Source of the DNA: a bacterium
GTDB lineage: Bacteria; Vulcanimicrobiota; Xenobia; Xenobiales; JADMJV01
Length of the DNA: 64,000 bases
Direction: 5' to 3'
Assembly (NCBI GenBank): GCA_018780265.1
Contig: JADMJV010000049.1
Span: forward strand, 1 to 64,000
Below the pieces are notes generated by a model. It was not told the DNA's origin and searched no databases. It saw only the letters and a program-made list of their open reading frames with translations. Shown one piece after another: positions 61,394-64,000 of the stretch. Position 1 is the stretch's first letter; each line of letters starts with the position of its first letter. A program made the position numbers and the translations under genes.

Positions 61394-62475
61394 CTCGGCG
61401 ATTCTCTCCGGGTCCAAAGCAGAAATGGGCTTTGCTGCTGGGCGTTAACCTCTTCATTCTGGCCGCGTTGACCCTGTTGACCGAGATCTATCTGCGTTGG
61501 AAACTGGACCCACGCTACGCTCCCCGACCCGACTTTGAAATATTGCACCCGACCACCGTTTGGGCGCCCTGTCCCAACCTGCACTACACCTACTATGGCC
61601 CGGACTTCTCTCAGCACATCATCACCGACCCCTTCGGATGCAGGCTTGACGGCCTGGGACCTCCGGGACCGGACGATTCTCTCTTGCTGCTGGTGGGCGA
61701 TTCCTACACATTCGGCTGGGGCGTGTCAGGCGACCAGACGTACGCTGCCTATCTGGACCGTCTTTTGAGTCAGGCCCGCCCCGGTTGGCGCGTCGTCAAT
61801 CTGGGCGTGCCTGGCTTCAGTTTGCTGGCCAGCGCCCAACGCTTGCAAGACTATCTGCACACGGTGGACCGCCGTAGGGTGCGGGGCGTTCTGGTGCTGC
61901 ATGCTGACAACGACCCGGTGGACAACGTGCTCTACCTACATCACAAAACGGGCTTTCTGGTCCGCACCTATCCACCGCGTTCCCCCACCAGCCCATCACG
62001 TCTGATCAACCTGCTGACCCGGGCTTGGCGGGACTACACCGCCCCCGAAGGTGTCGGCCCCAAGACCCAAGGACCAATGCTGTGGGCGGGTGTGGACTGG
62101 GGTCGCTACGAAGACATGGACCCTCGCGAAATCGACCTGCCGGGCACCAAGAAAGCCCGCCACCTCACGCCGTTGCAAGCCAGGCTGATGCGACTGGGAA
62201 TCGACAAGATCCATCGCGCGCTGGGCCGGGATGTCTCGATCCACCACCTGGTTCTATATTTGGGGCCGGAGTCTGAAGTCTATGCCCCCGCCATGATTGA
62301 GGTCTTTCCCCAGGACTTTCCGGCCCACTACCACGGGCTGATGAAACCTGGCTCCTGGGACCGTTCTGTGAGGGGTCACAATCAGCACAGCGGGGGGCAT
62401 TTTACTCCGGCATATAACGAGCATTGCGCCAGGGTCATGTTCGATCTTTTGCAACTGAACGCCCCCGGCCGATAA
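61390..62475 (+). CDS. Membrane-anchored SGNH-hydrolase-like protein
   Basis: 361 residues from the GTG overlapping the previous stop. One N-terminal TM (WALLLGVNLFILAALTLLTE) anchors a soluble domain outside. SGNH block I is LLLVGDSYTFGWGV with Ser105, followed by VVNLGVPGFSLLASAQRL (block II Gly) and GVLVLHADNDPVDN (block III Asn-like). A His near the C-terminus (GGHFTPAYNEH) may complete the site, although the usual Asp-x-x-His pair is not clear. Such proteins add or remove acetyl groups on exported glycans. Confidence 0.82.
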   Translation: MTRRFSPGPKQKWALLLGVNLFILAALTLLTEIYLRWKLDPRYAPRPDFEILHPTTVWAPCPNLHYTYYGPDFSQHIITDPFGCRLDGLGPPGPDDSLLLLVGDSYTFGWGVSGDQTYAAYLDRLLSQARPGWRVVNLGVPGFSLLASAQRLQDYLHTVDRRRVRGVLVLHADNDPVDNVLYLHHKTGFLVRTYPPRSPTSPSRLINLLTRAWRDYTAPEGVGPKTQGPMLWAGVDWGRYEDMDPREIDLPGTKKARHLTPLQARLMRLGIDKIHRALGRDVSIHHLVLYLGPESEVYAPAMIEVFPQDFPAHYHGLMKPGSWDRSVRGHNQHSGGHFTPAYNEHCARVMFDLLQLNAPGR

Positions 62476-62503
62476 GCAGGAATCGGGTAAAGCATAGGGC
62501 AGC

Positions 62504-63634
62504 ATGGGTGATGGGGTGCACAGATTTTACCAACATTCAAGAGGGACCCTGCGCGTGAGGGATTCGGCTGCCCCAGATGGAGAGATTGACGTGGTGATCC
62601 TCTACGTGGACGGGTCCAAGACGGCCTTTCAGGAGTCGCACCTGGCCCAAGCGGGCCCCCTCAGCCCATGCCAAGTGCGCTCACTGGGGGAACTGCGTTT
62701 CTTGTTTCGTTCGATGGAGCGTTATGCTCCCTGGGTGCGCCGTCCGCTTTTGGTGGTGCAGAACCAGGAACAGTTGCCCGACTGGCTGGACCCAACCCGG
62801 GTGCGGGTGATTCACCACGACCAGTTCGTCCCCGCTGAACTGCTGCCTACTTTTCACGGCACTCCCGTTTATGCTCACCTTCACCGCATTCCCGACCTGG
62901 CCGAGCACTATGTGGTGTGGTACGATGACCATATGTTGGGTCGGAATCTCAGCCCCAATTTCTTTTTCGATGGGTGGGGACGGCCCCGGGCCATTCCCCT
63001 GGATTCCCCTATCCCGCGCTGGCTGGGCCGATTCTTACCAGACGCCTTCACCCATTCTCTGGTGATGACCACCCGCGTTCTGGATGATATTCGTCCCATC
63101 TGGCCGAAGACGGCGCTGGACTATTATCTCTATCCCCACATTCCTCAGGCGAATTGCAAAACTTGGTGGCAAGAGTTTCTCCGACAGTTCTCCGGCCATT
63201 CCTTATTCCAGGGCACGATCACCCGACGCAAGCGCGGGACGTCCAGAAACTATGTGGCGCTTGAAACTCTCTTTTGCAATTGGTTGTTGCGCCGCCTGGG
63301 CTGGTCGCGCTGGCGTAGTGCCCGTCATTGCGCCGGACAGCAACTGATGCGGCTGTGCGCCAAGGCGCTGAATCGAATGTTGGGCCTGCACCTGCCCGTG
63401 ACTTATGAAATCTATGGGATCTTTAATGACTCAGGCAAAACCAAACGCTCTATGGCTGCCTTGCTAGCGGAGCAGCCAACGATATTCTGCGTCAACGACA
63501 ACGCCTACGATCGATTCCTCGAAGAGGGCTGTGTTTACGAGGGTGGCTTTGAAGTGAATCCACGTTCGCTGGCGCGATTCCGCGAGACCATGGAGAAACT
63601 GTATCCGCATGCCAGCCAATTCGAGAGGAACTGA
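62504..63634 (+). CDS. Stealth-family capsular polysaccharide phosphotransferase
   Basis: 376 residues. The four conserved regions of the Stealth family appear in order: EIDVVILYVDGSK (CR1); ELRFLFRSMERYAPWVRRPLLVV with RVIHHDQFVPAELLPTF and HYVVWYDDHMLG (CR2); the middle segment PIWPKTALDYYLYPHIPQ (CR3-like); and PTIFCVNDNAYD (CR4). These enzymes join sugar-1-phosphate units by phosphodiester bonds, as in GlcNAc-1-phosphate transferases and capsule polymerases. The ATG is 28 bases after the SGNH stop. It supports production of a phospho-sugar surface polymer. Confidence 0.88.
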   Translation: MGDGVHRFYQHSRGTLRVRDSAAPDGEIDVVILYVDGSKTAFQESHLAQAGPLSPCQVRSLGELRFLFRSMERYAPWVRRPLLVVQNQEQLPDWLDPTRVRVIHHDQFVPAELLPTFHGTPVYAHLHRIPDLAEHYVVWYDDHMLGRNLSPNFFFDGWGRPRAIPLDSPIPRWLGRFLPDAFTHSLVMTTRVLDDIRPIWPKTALDYYLYPHIPQANCKTWWQEFLRQFSGHSLFQGTITRRKRGTSRNYVALETLFCNWLLRRLGWSRWRSARHCAGQQLMRLCAKALNRMLGLHLPVTYEIYGIFNDSGKTKRSMAALLAEQPTIFCVNDNAYDRFLEEGCVYEGGFEVNPRSLARFRETMEKLYPHASQFERN

Positions 63635-63635
63635 A

Positions 63636-64000
63636 ATGAATCCACCAATTCGCCTGGGCCTGGTCTCGCCGGCCACTTACAATCAGAGCACCGACGCTCC
63701 CAACAAGGGGCCCACCAGTCTCTTGATGCAGTTGACCTGGCCCTCGGTCACGGCCTTCCTCAACGACTCACCGGATGTGGACCGTTATCAGTATCAAATG
63801 TATGATGACGTCACCGATGGCGACATCAGTTGTCTCAAAGACGTGGACGCGGTGCTGTTCACGGCCTACACCGGGCATATTTATCGGGCCCGTGAACTGG
63901 CCCGGCAGCTTCGGGCTGTGGCCGGCAAGCGCCAGCGTTTCATTCTGGGCGGCATCCACGTCACTTCGGTGGTATTCGAGACCATCCGGGCCTTTCTCTA
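63636..64000 (+). CDS. Start of a B12-binding radical SAM-type protein (partial)
   Basis: Starts one base after the Stealth stop (ATG 63636, preceded by GAGAGGAA) and is open to the window end, 121 codons. The visible part has a Rossmann-like cobalamin-binding pattern: DVDAVLFTAYTGHIYRARELARQLRAVAG, then RFILGGIHVTSVVFET, the (L)GG.H.T signature of B12-dependent radical SAM proteins. The catalytic CxxxCxxC motif would lie beyond the window, so the class is inference. Confidence 0.75.
   Translation, partial: MNPPIRLGLVSPATYNQSTDAPNKGPTSLLMQLTWPSVTAFLNDSPDVDRYQYQMYDDVTDGDISCLKDVDAVLFTAYTGHIYRARELARQLRAVAGKRQRFILGGIHVTSVVFETIRAFL

Overview
The window reads as chromosomal DNA of a GC-rich bacterium with dense, bacterial-style gene packing: many 1-4 base start/stop overlaps, GTG and TTG starts, a tRNA-Leu with its own promoter and terminator, and housekeeping genes such as proS, rodA, rqcH, holA and ppdK. 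The phylum cannot be fixed from the sequence. A type-3 prolyl-tRNA synthetase, a tricorn-type protease, a double-domain dCTP deaminase and an expanded Uma2 family are a mix I associate with poorly sampled phyla rather than well-studied groups. No phage, plasmid, insertion sequence or CRISPR signal was recognised.

Region 1 (1-4830) is a tandem array of five Uma2-type (DUF820) nuclease-like genes in the order A-B-A-B-B'. The A-B pair forms a 1884-base unit repeated head to tail. Two spacers carry decayed copies of the 3' end of the convergent proS gene, so the unit once included the uma2-proS junction. The gene tails differ by whole 7-residue coiled-coil units (3, 4 or 7).

Region 2 (4833-24947) is core metabolism and envelope. 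proS is divergent from a propeller-like protein, a tricorn protease and a HAD phosphatase. A long minus-strand run follows: manA, a membrane protein, rqcH, a zf-HC2 protein, rodA, hutU and dcd. A prepilin gene converges on a second tightly overlapping minus-strand operon: GNAT, mtnA, holA, an LPG-synthase-type flippase domain and a BON lipoprotein.

Region 3 (25174-44393) is mostly plus-strand. It holds a 2040-residue TPR scaffold followed by a two-TM RCK potassium channel and an M20 amidohydrolase, then a 29-residue small ORF, an APC permease, tRNA-Leu, a free-standing 5'-3' exonuclease, a free-standing inhibitor-I9-like protein and ppdK. After a B-lectin exported protein comes cysD-cysNC, translationally coupled to a six-TM RCK channel whose pore filter is not the potassium signature.

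Region 4 (44420-64000) is accessory. It has a frameshifted unknown gene, an AlbA_2/RecG-like regulator, and a surface-glycan region (LicD, MGDG-synthase-like and CslA-like GT2 glycosyltransferases, several GT-C membrane proteins, SGNH, Stealth, FtsX-like permease, start of a B12/radical SAM protein). Two stretches are gene graveyards: asnB and glycosyltransferase remnants at 49350-49803, and glycosyltransferase, polysaccharide-deacetylase and Gfo/Idh/MocA remnants at 51675-52539. They indicate a larger polysaccharide cluster that has been eroded by deletion.
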